This document shows positions 25,673 to 38,474 of a DNA stretch of 64,000 nucleotides, piece by piece. A program made the position numbers and the translations under genes. Source of the stretch: Alentia gelatinosa (taxonomy: Eukaryota; Annelida; Polychaeta; Phyllodocida; Polynoidae); contig OX465579.1 of assembly GCA_950022655.1 (NCBI GenBank), positions 40,403,950 to 40,467,949 on the forward strand, in the 5' to 3' direction. The stretch's first letter is position 1. Every line of letters starts with the position of its first letter. The notes beneath the pieces were generated by a model that searched no databases, was not told the origin of the DNA, and worked only from the letters and a program-made list of their open reading frames with translations.

Positions 25673-27034
25673 CTTCTGGTTATGTATATATAACTGTCAA
25701 CTGATTCTGAGCCTAATATTCTGAAAGGATTCCCCTACATATAGAAAAAAAGGTATTACAATATTTGATCAAAGAATACAAAACAAGACAATCGCCAAAC
25801 AGTCTTCTGGGCTGAATGATTCTTTTTCTTAAATGATCCCAGAGACTGGCGATGGTAATTATCATAAAAACATTCTGACAACAGATATGTTTACCTCGTC
25901 AAGATCTGTCAGACGACCAGAAGAAAAGAACTAAACTCGGAAGGATCTGAAACAATCAGAATCGAACGGACATGATGATTAGGAAAATGGATGACTTTGT
26001 GCGTGTTCTATGTTTATCATCATTTCTCAAGGAACCTAAATTGGGTAATACATAACACTTCGATCCGACAGTGAAGGCACGAAATTGACTTGAGATTGAG
26101 AAACTCCGGAAATAACCCAGGCATTTCATCACGAACCGATACTTTTGATGCTTGTTAACAAGTCTGAATAGAGGCAGTCATATATAAAATAATGAATGTA
26201 TGTTTCGATCAACCTTTATTGATACTTTACAAGTCATATATAAGAAAAGGGGTGTGTTGCAATGATCGTATGATCTGTCAATGAGAGTCAACCTTCAGGA
26301 GTCACAGTTGTCAATTATGGCCTGATTTTTGTAAAAATATATCTACAGATACAAAACTCAGCAGGAATCTCTATGTAACATTGACTGTTGTAAACTTCTT
26401 CCTTTGCAGTAAACTCAAATGTAATTTCAGTCATCTAGAGAAGAAGCCTAATATGTTCTACAAATGGGAGAAGATATTGGAACACATTGAAGTAGCTTCC
26501 CATGGTTCTCGGTGAAATTCAGGGTATATTGTTATTCTAACAAGGTCTCAAAGTGTAATCTAAGATGGGGTTTTTTAAATGTCTTTGAAACGTGTTAATT
26601 GTGAGAGTCCTAGCTGTCACTTGTCTGCACCGTAATGTATTTACTATGTAATACCTATACTTGTACAGCAACCGAATCTGTCTGTAAGTAGATGTACTAT
26701 ACACCTGTGCCTTGAAATACTCCAAATACCAACCTCTGCTGTGGAATTGGTACTTTAGGCGAACCAGTGTAGTGTGCCGGTATGCCGGCATACCGGCACG
26801 CTTTGATAAATCCGGCCCGCAAATGAGGTCAAGTAGTCTCCTGGCTGATGTTCTGCTATGCGTTGCGCTAAGTACCTGTGCGTGAAGAGTCATCATGACG
26901 CATGCACGTTGTGCGTACCAAAAAACAACTTCCGCACTACCAGTCTAGTTTGATTTTCGCTTTGACTTTGACTTATTTTGGTAAGTTATTGAATATTTAC
27001 GAATATTCAGAGGTGTATAGTACAAGTGAAACTT

Positions 27035-27163
27035 GTTAACCTAATCGGGACAGCTCCTCGTACCTTGTTACTATCGGTAAAATTATCGCATTCGCTCTGC
27101 GAGCTCATGCAATAATTTTACCGATAGTAACGCGGTACGAGGAGCCGTCCCGATTAGGTTAAC
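27035..27163. repeat. Near-perfect fold-back element, 52-bp arms
   Basis: Arms 27035-27086 and 27112-27163 match in inverted orientation with only three mismatches, around a 25-nt loop. Outer ACGAATATT motifs near 26.998 and 27.17 kb are also inverted, so the element may extend to about 26.99-27.19 kb. The low divergence points to recent insertion or a functional structure. Confidence 0.9.
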
Positions 27164-27660
27164 TAATTTCCCTAAAATATTCGTATGTGTATATATATCC
27201 ATCCTATATATCAAGGGAACAAGGGAAAACAGTTATAAAAATACTGCAGATAATAACTAACTATAGTTCATCCACTCCCCCTAACAAAGGAATGTGAACG
27301 AGTGTAGATCTATACACGAATGTATGTCTTCATATGCTACATTATCCAGAAATATGTACCTGATAAAAATATGTAAAATAAACTGCAATATGCCGAAAAA
27401 AAATATGTAAAAGAAAGAACGTACTACACAGACGGAGCTCTTACCTCTTACCTCTGTAACAAATACAACAAATCCTATACTATTGACACAACATCGCAAA
27501 CGAGCTTGCTTAATCAAAGCGTTCGCCTGACCGTCCTCTCAATCGATATAGATTGAATTAAGTGCAAATAATTTGGGATATCTTTAAAGTATCGCCTTCA
27601 AAGTATATATGGCATACTAAAAAATCATAGATGTCACTAATTAATCCGTCTTAACCACAT

Positions 27661-27750
27661 CATGATGCCTCCAGGCATTCCCATGGCTACAGCAGCATGA
27701 TTCCTCCAGGCAATCCCGTGGCTGCGGCAGCATGATGCCTGCAGACATTA
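27661..27750. repeat. 35-bp tandem repeat, about 2.6 copies
   Basis: Units start at 27661, 27696 and 27731 with CATGATGCCT or CATGATTCCT, each followed by CCAGGCA and a GGCTNCRGCAG end. Confidence 0.8.
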
Positions 27751-27910
27751 CAAATGCATTATTGATACTTATACATAATTTGATAAATAGAGATATTAAT
27801 TGTTTGATTTCAATCTTTTGGGGACAAAGCATAGGGGGCATATGGGATTTTATTATAAAATTAGCATCAACATGGTCAATTTCCCAACTCACATGTCATT
27901 GCTATTTCAG

Positions 27911-28070
27911 AGATAAAGTGCCGACTACAGAAGGGATGTCTCTGGAGGCAATGCCTGCTGTATTATGCTGTACAGGGGATTGGGTGTTGCAGGGAAAGGA
28001 CATTACAACAAAAGGGTCACAGTTAACATTAGCTATTCACAAAGCGCACTGGAGGCGGGTTCATATGAAG
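27911..28070 (+). CDS. Candidate internal exon, unidentified
   Basis: Acceptor TTGCTATTTCAG immediately before 27911 and donor AAG/GTAGGA after 28070 bracket 160 nt. One frame is open throughout (after one leftover base): DKVPTTEGMSLEAMPAV and later LAIHKAHWRRVHMK. It ends in phase 0, which fits the next candidate exon at 29171. Protein unknown. A second frame is also open for much of the length, which lowers confidence. Confidence 0.38.
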
Positions 28071-28869
28071 GTAGGAGCTGTGCTTTGATCTTCGATGACT
28101 GACATCGGATAAATCTGGTGAAAGGTATGAGCAGCTGCTTGACATAGCACAGAATAACTTCGAAAAATGATATCACATAATCCAAGTGAACCGTATAAGA
28201 AACCTACCCTCGTGGTCAAATGCAGATGATATCGAAAACTTACATTCTATCTTTCTATCAAAACACCTTCTTAATGCGGCAAAAAACAGGTGGGGCAAAC
28301 CATTTATCACGTTGATAGACATTATATAATCTTGGTGAAAAGTATGAGTAACTCAATGGCTCGTTTCCATTGACCGACTTTTTGGCACCAATCTGCAGTC
28401 AGGAACCACCGATAGATCTTATAGGTACAGTGACGGCAGCTCGGTGAATGCATATGGAAACGAGACCTGCAGAGAATGCTCACAGATTAGATTTACATAG
28501 ATTAGGTAACAATACCCATCAAATCTCTTTGTACCCAGAAAAGGCAGTATAAACAGTTTACACAATACATGTGTACACCCTCACTGATAAATTGATACAA
28601 ATATACAGTCAGTGGCACCACCAACAGACCTTCATAGTAACTCAATAAATCTCCGCCGTTTTCGTTGGCAATGGAAACGGCCTTATATAGCATATGGTCA
28701 GAAGTGATCTTACCACTTACCTCCAACTGTTATTATTATATACCTATGTCCGAATGTCTTTTAAATACTGCCCGCTGCTAGGGGTGCAGTAATAATAATG
28801 TTTGTGCCCGCGGTGACCGCGAATTTGAATGTCATTAAAATGGCGTTTTTTCACCAATTACAGGTATAT

Positions 28870-29030
28870 AATAATAAGCAAACGTCCTCACTGTAGACAA
28901 AATGGTTCTCGTTCTCGGTCAGTCTTCGTTTTCATACTGCCTTCCGCCTATGGCGTCAGGCAGAATGAAATCGACGACTGACCTCGAACAGGAACCGTTT
29001 CGTCCACAGTAAGGACGTTTCCTAATATTA
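28870..29030. repeat. Fold-back element, about 72-bp imperfect arms
   Basis: Left arm 28870-28942 and right arm 28958-29030 are inverted copies (for example AAACGTCCTCACTGTAGAC against its complement at 29002-29020) with scattered mismatches and a 15-nt loop. Confidence 0.85.
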
Positions 29031-29170
29031 CTCCACCTATCCCACACATTACATTTACCACCTCACATAAATCATTGTCTCCAATTCATCATACTTTGTA
29101 TACTAAATTTATCTATTTTCATGTAATCAGAGAAAAATTCCCCAAGCTTCCACCTTCATTATTATTTCAG

Positions 29171-29280
29171 GCAGGGATAATGGACTTTGCTCATAACAGA
29201 AAATGCACAGAGACGGCAATGAGGAGCAGTTCATCAAAACGACGTACACTGATGGCGGCAACTGACATGAGATGATTCAG
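29171..29280 (+). CDS. Candidate 3' coding exon, unidentified
   Basis: Strong acceptor (pyrimidine-rich, ATTATTTCAG) before 29171 and donor CAG/GTAAAA after 29280. In phase 0, as predicted from the exon ending at 28070, the frame gives AGIMDFAHNRKCTETAMR and ends at TGA 29273-29275, leaving a few UTR bases before the donor. Another frame reads DGNEEQFIKTTYTDGGN but carries stops at both ends. It may be a last coding exon or a decayed one. Confidence 0.28.
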
Positions 29281-30219
29281 GTAAAACGTATAACCGCAGG
29301 AGCATGGCCTCAAGCAGACAAAGTCGCGAGGTCTCCATATCTGGTACCATGGTGTTATTGTCAAACAGGTTATGCAGGGGTGTCTCCTAGCTTACAGGTA
29401 CATTGCCCTGAGCTGTAAGACCTGCGGTTGGGACGGATAGATCGCTGTACCCACGGGATTTATTCTCCGGGAGCCGGGGCTCATTACGATCGGAATGGCT
29501 GACAATCACTAGACTTTGCGGCCCAAAATACAATTAGATGCCTGACGATAGAGGAGCTTCCGACAGAGTAACGTCCCCGACTTAACTTGCTTCATGAGGC
29601 TTGGGGCTACTATTTGACTAATTACGTCGCTCTAATGCGACTTGTATTGAACTATTGTGTGCTGGTAGGATTGTAATTGGAGACCTGTGAGAACGTGCTC
29701 TTTATCGTGTATGTGAAGGTGGACCTTTGCAGATGGGTATAACCTTCCATCTACAAACATTCGTAGAGCAATAACGCGAGCAATGCTAGGATACATACCA
29801 CTGCTATGATTGGTGTTTGTGATACATTCGCAACATATTTCCTAAACCATATCATACCATTCGTGCTATGTAGTCGATCTAAAGGTCTATTTTGAGCACT
29901 CCCAATACCATCAAACACCTGTCGTAATGTAAAGCGCTGTGGAGTGGGTTCAGTGTGCCATAACAGCCCTGGTGATATAATACCTTACATATATAGGTAG
30001 ATGACCTAGAAGGAGATGTAATTGCGACATATGACGCGAGCAGATAATTTGACAACGCCGTGTCTATACAAATATTGCATTTGTCACTAGCCCTTTTTTG
30101 TGACACGGAAACCCATAGCTGGGGTTTTGTTTGGACGATGCCCCATAGAGGCTACAGGATAACACAATGCTCTCTGCCTATTCATATTTACATCCGTATA
30201 TGTATCAACATTAAGCCTA

Positions 30220-30620
30220 ATACACATCTACCGATTTCGGAACATTGATGTACCTTTGTCAGCGACAAAGGAACGGTAATTTGTCTCAGGCGAGGCATCC
30301 TAACGGAGTCGGCCCTAGTTGGTAGATATAAGACAGCTAGGCAAGGGTCAGCCAACGATTAGTGAACCACCCCATCCCCCCACCTCCTTGAGATGTTCTT
30401 TTGTCGCCGACGAGTTGTGGTTCGATATTCCTAAATCGGTCGCCAAAGGTTTATCAACATGTTGATAAATCCAGTCGCAGACAAAGGAGCGTTGGAAAAT
30501 GGCCTTTGATTGGGTGGCCGACATAGGGCCGAGGGGTTACGTAATTTGCCAGTGAGAAGTTCCATGACTCCTATACGATTTGAGAACTAATCGTTCAAAT
30601 CTGATTCGGTAGATGTGTAT
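30220..30620. repeat. Possible small TIR element with internal palindromes
   Basis: 15-bp perfect inverted ends enclose about 400 bp. Internal palindromes include CCTTTGTCAGCGACAAAGG (30253-30271) and TTTATCAACATGTTGATAAA near 30.45 kb. No target duplication is clear. Confidence 0.4.
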
Positions 30621-33600
30621 CCCGCTTTATGTACGTTATGTACGTATGTTTAAGCACCGTGTTTCTTTTCCCATTCATCCTGCTCTGTAGGATCTATATA
30701 TCTCCATAAATGCCCCGCACACCTCAATGGTATGTCGAATCTGAATAGATCGATACATATGAACGTCCTTGATTTACACTTAGTTCCCCATAGGACTGTA
30801 GATACTGTATGACCTGTATGTAGAATTGGGAATTCATAAACTAAAGGCTACACGCTAGAATGAATGTAGTCAGTTGTGTATGATTTACTGAGTATGATGT
30901 TCATCCCCGTTGCATGTTGCCATGCTTCCTGTAGCTGGTCCATTTTTATCTGCGTATTGACTCCAGTGTACAACTGTAACCACAGCCGTGTGAGGTACAG
31001 GGGACAGAGCCATTGTTAGTTCATGAAGCAGTTAAGTGCTAGGTGGTCGGGGGACAAAACCTGTATTCTGGCTCTTTGTTCTTACGAAATTCAGCTGCCT
31101 TTCAATGTTTTACCAAGGTTCCTTTGACTCTCTACACCGATCCCAGAGAAGGAAGATATAATGCTAAAACCCAGGACATGATGTTTTTCACATGGAACAC
31201 TTCATTCACATATGTGAGCAAGGCAAGAAAAGTGACATTTCCCAATTATCACTCACTTCTTTTGCACCCCCATTAGTGAAGAACAGCTACTTTTTTACCT
31301 CCTTTGGTGAAGAACACCTAATCGGGGGGCGTCATGGCGGCGCCCATGGATCATAGGCTATATGCCGTACACCAGAAAATGCATGGCAAATGCCAATGAA
31401 ACAGGAGACTCAATTCAACGAGAATAAATTAGTATTGCAAACTGTTCAATGTCCCAGATTGTTAATATTTCTACTAATTTACACGTGTCATAATTGAGTA
31501 TTCCCACAATAGTTAGCCCTCGTTCGTATAAAACTAGATACAGGGTTTAACCTGAACGAAACACAACGGAGTATATTTTTCATGCATGTTTCAAGCATGT
31601 ATGACGTCAGATTTACCTGACTTGAAATAAACGAAATAATACCGGCATTGGGATGATATGCGATCAGTGAAAATACAAAATTGGATCAGCTCCAGTTTAA
31701 AAATAAATAAATAGATATTCTTCGGCTCAGTACGGAATGGATCCTTCAAAAAGATTCTCCTTTTGGTCGTTTACAGGGAAGAAGGCTTTTTCGAAACGCA
31801 CTTTGAATTGAATAGAATTATGAGCTACATGTATGTAGGTGACGAGCAGGTTTAAAGTTTGTTTCACTATCGGATCGTCGACCCTTGTAATTCCCCTTGT
31901 TTTACTAACACCTAGGAAGCACCTACAGCTCAACGCCCCAAACATCAACGGGTATCTAGCCGGTCAGCAACATTGAAATAGATAAAAATCTGTTTCCCAA
32001 CTTTTTATGTGGGTCTAACCATAAATTATATCCTCATCTGATCAAGATAGGAAAATCAAAGCCCCCACTGTAGGTGTTTTATGGAGTGCCTAACTTTACT
32101 CTCCTACTCTATATGGCCCCTTATCGTCCTTTATTGCTCGTACTAGAAATAGGGAAGACGTAAAGCTAGCTTCCATTATAAACATGAGCATGAGCCGCTT
32201 ACTCGTAGTGGGACCTGATATGTTCCCCACTTTATATCACTGCCAAGTAGTCGACCTTTGTCTGACCTCTCCAATTACCTGGATTCTCACGGATTGTACT
32301 CTAGATAGCTATTTATGGTGTTTACACTGGGTTATTCGATGATATCCGTGGTATGTTACTATCTCCCTACTCTAGAGACTCCAGAACTGAGATGGGAAAT
32401 CAATTGCAATGCAAACTGTTGCCATATTGCATCTTGCATTATTATTGGTAAGGTGTGTGGTATAACAAGGTACATCTTTAGGAAGACGCACTCCACACAT
32501 CAGAGTTCCAATTCTTATCTCAATTCTTTATTTTTTGTAGAGAGAGCAGTGCGCATTTATTTGTCTCATTTTCGATTTACATCGTACTGCAACCTGAATT
32601 TCTCTGACCCCCTCCTTAAATTTTCCCCAAAATGGGATTTAATAAATGCAACATCCATCCAATGAAATGTAATGTGGAGTGACCAAATATGACCCCCTTC
32701 CCCACCTCCCCCCAAAAAATACACAACAAAAATCAAAAACAAAATCCCCCCAAAAACAAACAAAACAAGTCCGAAATATACGTCTGTGCTTTTCAGTATA
32801 TTTTCCATCAAGAGCGTTTGTTTTGCATCTGTCTACAGCCTAATGTGGTGTTGGCGGTGTACAGCCATGTCAGGATGATCCCAAATGAACTCATATCCTG
32901 TTTGTGCTTCTACCTGCAGGCAAAGAAGCGAACTACTGAAGTGCGCTTGTAATAACAACTGCGCTGGAAGCTGCTACATTTACAAAGATGAACGACTTCA
33001 ATAGTATTCGAAAGGGGTGTTAAATAAGGGTCATCACTGAGGGAACCGTTAAATTTTAGGTTAATAATGTATTTGGGCCAACATATGTTTCTTTCTTATT
33101 TCAATTCTATTCTACATTCTACATTCCCCGTGTAGCAAATTTACATTGTTTCGGATCTTCCGTCTATGGTGACTTGATTCTGAAAAAATATATTATGACC
33201 TATCAGCCAATAGTTACGTAGTTCCCACATAATGAAATGATTGTCTATTGGGATTTCTATAAAAGAAATATCGATTTTATTAATCGGCACTACCTCATCC
33301 ATATGGATTTCCGATGTAAACCATAATAACAGATGTATTGTACAAAAGTTGACCTCGCTGTTTGATGAAATGTCTTGTACCTTGAGAACAGTTTATTTAT
33401 TGCTGTTTACCTGCGAGAACAATTTAGCGCCTTGTCTCTTTAATAACAGAACTAATGAGATATCTAAATGTTCGATACGATATGGATATGTCAGCAAAAA
33501 ATGTTATGATGTAAATTAAGTACGAAATCATCCCCACAAATGAAACTCATTAGTGTAGGGGAGGCTTTAGACTCAATTGGGTCTTTCCATTAGCGGAGGT

Positions 33601-34248
33601 ATGTTATCATCTATGAGGTATACCACTCCCTACTCATTGAAGTTGAAATGTAAGATGGCTGCAGCGATGCCTAGACAGAAGTGTCATCTGTCGTGATTGC
33701 ATTAAGCTCGTTGATTATTTACATAGCGACTTGGCTCTTTACATGTCTAGTGTATAATTGTATGAGGCAACAGATCAACCTTACCCCCTCATCATCAATA
33801 ATAAAACAGGGATGGTCTTACCAGCACTGAACACCCAGGACTCCTCTATCAACAGCATAAATACTCACCTGAAAGTAAACATAAACACAATTTATTAGAA
33901 TTTAATTTCACATCATATACATAATTGCAATTTGATGGCATCACGCGACAGGGATGCGTTTTCTATTTGATATGTATTATGTATGTACCATCAGATATGA
34001 CGCAGTGATCCATAAAGCCTCTCCCGGCATATACCTAAACAACACAGGTGCAAATGGGGTCTCGGAGGATATGTCATGCAACGACTTTCAGCCTTGAAGC
34101 CGCATGAACGAGCCAGACCCCTCGTTTATCCCTCCATTGCACTAGACCCTTACTGCAGATAGTGTAAGCAGATGGTCGATAGCTGCATCTTTGAATCCTC
34201 CTCGTGTTTCACCGACGGGCAGAAGTGAACCCAGACGACTATTGATCC

Positions 34249-34288
34249 AGGTGGCAGCACTCATCGTACAAAGCCAGTGCTGCCACCT
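34249..34288. repeat. Perfect 13-bp stem hairpin
   Basis: AGGTGGCAGCACT (34249-34261) and AGTGCTGCCACCT (34276-34288) with a 14-nt loop; weaker pairing continues outward. Confidence 0.8.
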
Positions 34289-35022
34289 ATCTACACCGGA
34301 CGGAACTAGATAATGCCAACTGGTTTTAGAAGGCAACAGAACACAGGTCCCTCTTTTTCGCCAATGGTATGAACGATTTCTCGATGTAGATTCTTCTAAA
34401 CATATATTCCAACAGAGGTCTCATTTTTGTTATAAATCTTGTAATGGTGTCAGGTGGCATGAGTATTAAGACCAGCAGACGAGACCTATTTATATATTGG
34501 TATCACCTAGGGTAGGAATACAACCATTTTCCCAGTCAAGTACGTACCATGGAGGGCAGTAAAACTCAATAGTTCAAACTTTCATTTACTATATACCTAC
34601 TGCCGTAAGTTACCCAAATAGTGGTTTTCAGTGTCAACTAATAGGATTACGTCAGTATTTCAGAATGGCCGACGTTGTTTTAATATCGCTTCAACATTGG
34701 TAACGTTAACGTTATGGTACATACAGAAAACACACTGACATACTGCAAAATCAAAGAAATATATATGAATTACGGAAAAACATCGAAGTTCAGCAATAAA
34801 AACATGAATAAACATGGCATCCAGCTCAAAAACGGAATGGCAATGAGAGAGCAACCACAATGTTTTCTTCCCAAAGGCTTCGGCACAACCGCATTCCACG
34901 GTCGAAGCGAAAGCTAAGGTTCATGTTGACCCTTCCGTGCCCAAATTCGACTAAAAATGGCTCTTTCAACTTAATTAAGGTATGTGTATTAATGTTTTGG
35001 AGGTATATAGTAAAGATCAAAC

Positions 35023-35142
35023 GTTGTGCCGGTAAACGTACAAATCCGGATCCTCACACGTGACATGGGACGTTTACAGCTCGGTGTTTACAAAACGTCC
35101 GGTGTCACGTGTTCAGATCGGGATTTGTACGTTTACAGCAAC
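35023..35142. repeat. Fold-back element, about 50-bp arms
   Basis: Left arm 35023-35075 and right arm 35093-35142 pair, including GTAAACGTACAAATCC against GGATTTGTACGTTTAC and CACGTGACA against TGTCACGTG. Confidence 0.85.
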
Positions 35143-35299
35143 ATCGTTTTATTACTGTATATATAGGGCGTTAAATTATATCTCACAGATACCCGTACGC
35201 TGCTCCTCATATCGAATTTATAAAGTACATTGCACTACCTGTCACCTTGTTTCAGTCAGATTGACTTCACAGTTAGTGCGACAAACGTGACAATCACGT

Positions 35300-35392
35300 A
35301 CCTTGAGCGAATCAGCCAATCAGAGACTCTTTAATATGGCAGCCTGCGTCATGAAGCGTAAACAACTTCAGACAACTTTTACCCCCGTGTAG
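35300..35392 (+). promoter_or_regulatory. CCAAT-box promoter-like patch before a short ORF
   Basis: CAGCCAATCAGAG (35313-35325) is a full NF-Y type CCAAT box. About 11 bp on, an ATG at 35336 opens MAACVMKRKQLQTTFTPV before a stop at 35390. An ATG this close to a CCAAT box means either a downstream start or that the ORF lies in the promoter. A possible transcription start region. Confidence 0.25.
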
Positions 35393-36065
35393 ATTTCGAT
35401 GAGTGTCCATACGTGTCCATACGTGTGGATTAAAATATATTTTGATCATTTGTAATCATTCAGCATGGAAGAAACAATCGAGGCAAAATATTCCAACCTA
35501 TTGTTACCATAAAGCAGAGAACACTGTTTGTAAGTGAAGAAATTTCAGTACCCTAAGCTAACACTATGTTGAGAGCAAGTAATCCTCAGTAATATTGTAT
35601 GGATCCCATTCGACCGACACCTCCCACCCCTGACCGCACCTATTCGGCTTCCACAAGCATTTACTACACGACAGGGCTCAAATCATGCATCATAATTATA
35701 TAGGCGTGGCGTTCAATGGTGCTGACAAAAGTGCCTTTAATACAGAGGCGATTTCTTTGTTCAAAGTTGTGATTATGTTTACGTTTGCAAAATTTCCTGG
35801 AAGCAGGCTGACTTGAGCTGAAGGACGTGGCATGAAACTGATCATGTTCTACACTGTGACGTCACTAAGGCGGGTGTAGATGACATCGCAGTCAATAAAA
35901 ATGTGAAACAAATAGAAATTTACATGTAGCGATATCTAAATGTGCAAATTAAACCAAACAAATGAAAACGTTAATTACTTGGACGGGAGTTCGCCTACAG
36001 CAGTAGGAGACTCAAGGACAGTCCGTCGCCAGGGCCAGGGTGCACGAAGGCGGCGCCGTCTGTTA

Positions 36066-36500
36066 GAGGGGGCGTCCACCAACCACGACAAGGCTACGAC
36101 AAGAGCAGACAAGAAAGTTCCAATCGGTGCCTTGTCGCAGCATTGTCGTGAGGAGGGGAGATGTCGTGAGCCCTTGTCGCAGCCTGTCGGGAAGTGCATG
36201 CTCCACCTAAATATTCTATCGTAGACCTCTGCGACAACCTCCCGACACGCCACGACACGCCACAACATGGCCCCAAAATCGAACATGTTTGATTTTGTCG
36301 TAACCTTGTCGGAAGGCCCCCGACAGGCCCCCGACAAGCTTCATGTCGCAGCCTGTCGTGGCCTTGTCGTAGCCTCTTGTCGGGAACTGTGGTCCACCAA
36401 CCACGACAAGGCTACGACAAGGCTTCCAATCGTAGAGCTGTCGTGGACCTTGTCGGAAAGCCATTGTCGTAGCCTTGTCGTGGTTGGTGGACGCCCCCTC
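36066..36500. mobile_element. 435-bp non-autonomous DNA transposon with 37-bp perfect TIRs and TA duplication
   Basis: Termini 36066-36102 and 36464-36500 are perfect inverted copies beginning GAGGGGGCGTCCACCAACCA. Both ends are flanked by TA (36064-36065, 36501-36502), the duplication used by Tc1/mariner-type and some other DDE transposases. The interior carries at least 16 copies of TTGTCG or CGACAA in both orientations. It also holds a third, direct copy of the TIR (29 bp, 36392-36420), so the right part folds into a hairpin by itself. No transposase is encoded, and reading frames inside are by-products of the repeats. The supplying family cannot be named. Confidence 0.85.
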
Positions 36501-36509
36501 TAAATGTAC

Positions 36510-38040
36510 TCCCGTAGCAGTCAACAATATCGAGGTTCAGTGGATCGCGATCGCCTACACAGATTCTTCTCTCCCTATGTCTCAAAATCTATTTCGTTAA
36601 AAATTGCCATTTTGACATCTAAAAGTATATGTCAAATATAGATGCAACTATTGAATGTTTTTTTTTGTATATTCTAATATATACTTTATATCTTGTTAAC
36701 ATTCCCAGTGATAATGATAGTGATAATGATGAATGCCCATTAAGGGCTAATCCCATGGTGTAAAGACCGGGTAGTGTATGGCCTTGATTAGAGACTATAC
36801 ATTCAAGGTGAGAATACCTCCGCCCAGTCTAACGTCTCATTCTCCTATAACAGCAGTGAACTGCTGTGAGCTAGAACAGTTCTATTTCGGGTATCAAATT
36901 CTGCCACACATCAATGCGATTGTAGACTGTTAACTGTATTTTGTACAGTGGGCATACGCATTTAGGAATGGCTAAGTTGAGGACTTTCGTCCTGGGGACA
37001 TTTTCCAGACTAGTTTCTGGAACTAGCGCCAGCACTGATGCTATAGCACATGCGCCCATTTCGACCCTGGTGGTAAATTGGTGGAGGAAGAGACTTTTGC
37101 GTGACGTGGATACGTCCCTGCTGCCCCCTGACGACACACTGGAAAGTCTCATTAGCCTCACTTTGAGTTGGCAGCCTCAAGGTCTTGGGTACAGTAATTA
37201 TCGATGGATGTCTGGTCCTAGAATTTGACAAAACAACAGATGAACTACCGATTCAAATATTGTATGTGAACCAAAGCTACATCAAACGGTAACCATTGTC
37301 TAGACCAACAAGTGTACGTAATTTGAATAACAAATATTAAGCCATTATCTTTTCTTGTATTAGAAGTTTTTTTTGACTCAGGTTATATATCCTATGGTGA
37401 CCTGACTTAAGTTTCAGGATTGAAGGATGTCTTATGATGGATTTCCACAATCACACTGTCGGACCTATTGTTGTTAGACGAATAGCCTTGGACCAAGTCA
37501 CCAAATCCACTCCATCCTCACAGTGGGGTGCATATCTAAGAGTAATTCTAGATAGATAAATTGGAAATATGAGTTCACATATTTGCAACAAATTGGCAAG
37601 TGAAAATGAGAAACGGAAATTTGATTCCCATTATAATCCGTCCCTTTGCAACGTCAATAGCAATAGCTACACTACATTTACGGCCACTGTTACTATGTCT
37701 TTTTTTAAATTTCGACTTACTGGGAGTCTGCCATTGTGCAATGCTTAGGAGGGTTATCAATAACAGCGTCGTTATCTTGGCGAGCCAAATTCGAGAAATA
37801 TTTAACCATCAGATTTTTTTATTATTATTTTTTTTAATTTCAGAAAACTTAATGACTTACATTACTCACCTCTATCGAGGCGATCTTCCGTATAGAAGTC
37901 AACATGGAATAATAGGTCAATCACATCACATTCACACAACTACACAAACATTTACAATGTGTGGTAATACTTTGTATCACATTTGAAAGTCAAGTTTCAC
38001 TTGTGTCATCCGCGATCTGTTAATCGTTGGACACATACTC
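36510..38040. other. No supported gene
   Basis: AT-rich sequence. Reading frames at about 36.9-37.2 kb (both strands) and 37.6-38.0 kb lack splice signals or recognisable motifs. Confidence 0.45.
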
Positions 38041-38052
38041 ATATAAATAGAT

Positions 38053-38290
38053 CTATTGATCCAGTACATGACAAATATCGATCAGGGCAATTTCCCTTTT
38101 CACTTTCTCCTTGAAATTGTTATTACTATTTACATTCTGGCATTCTGCACTTATTTCATTCCAGATTTTACTACCTATATAGAGAGGACAATTTTTAAAC
38201 TTTTCAGTACGCGGTCTTTTTTATGTTTAGTTTTATCTTACCCTTCCTGTGATAAACTAACCCTTTTGGTCAGATTTTCCCTAGTCGTTT
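38053..38290 (-). mobile_element. C-terminal remnant of a second non-LTR retrotransposon
   Basis: On the minus strand, 38221-38053 reads FKNCPLYIGSKIWNEIS and later NNNFKEKVKREI before a TAG. This matches the conserved tail of CR1/L2/Jockey-type LINE ORFs (basic stretch, Tyr-x-Gly-x-Lys-x-Trp-Asn, then FK-x2-(L/V)K). Further upstream ENLTKRVSLSQEG lies in another frame, so a frameshift separates them. No RT core is present nearby, consistent with severe 5' truncation. It differs from the element at 10.9-12.8 kb. Confidence 0.6.
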
Positions 38291-38474
38291 TGAAAACAAA
38301 TAACCACGATGAAAAAGGAAAATATTTTTACGCAATTCCCTTCCATACTATATTGTTTGAAAAACATGGTGTATCTGTTGTGAGTCTGTCTCCCACCGCT
38401 ATGTGACCACTGATTGAGAGAAAGGGGGCGCGGACCACGGAGGTTGCCGCGGCCTCATCTGCATACCCAGTTTT

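Larger units (their letters stand above)
29290..34900. other. No supported gene; structured repeats only
   Basis: Contains a possible 401-bp element with 15-bp inverted ends (30220-30234 and 30606-30620, ATACACATCTACCGA) and internal palindromes, and a 13-bp-stem hairpin at 34249-34288. 32690-32770 is a C/A-rich low-complexity tract. Open frames here lack supporting signals. Confidence 0.45.

Noticed and set aside
35975..36337. Frames of 94-120 codons within and beside the TIR element
   Set aside because: They follow the inverted repeats and TTGTCG units and exist on both strands.
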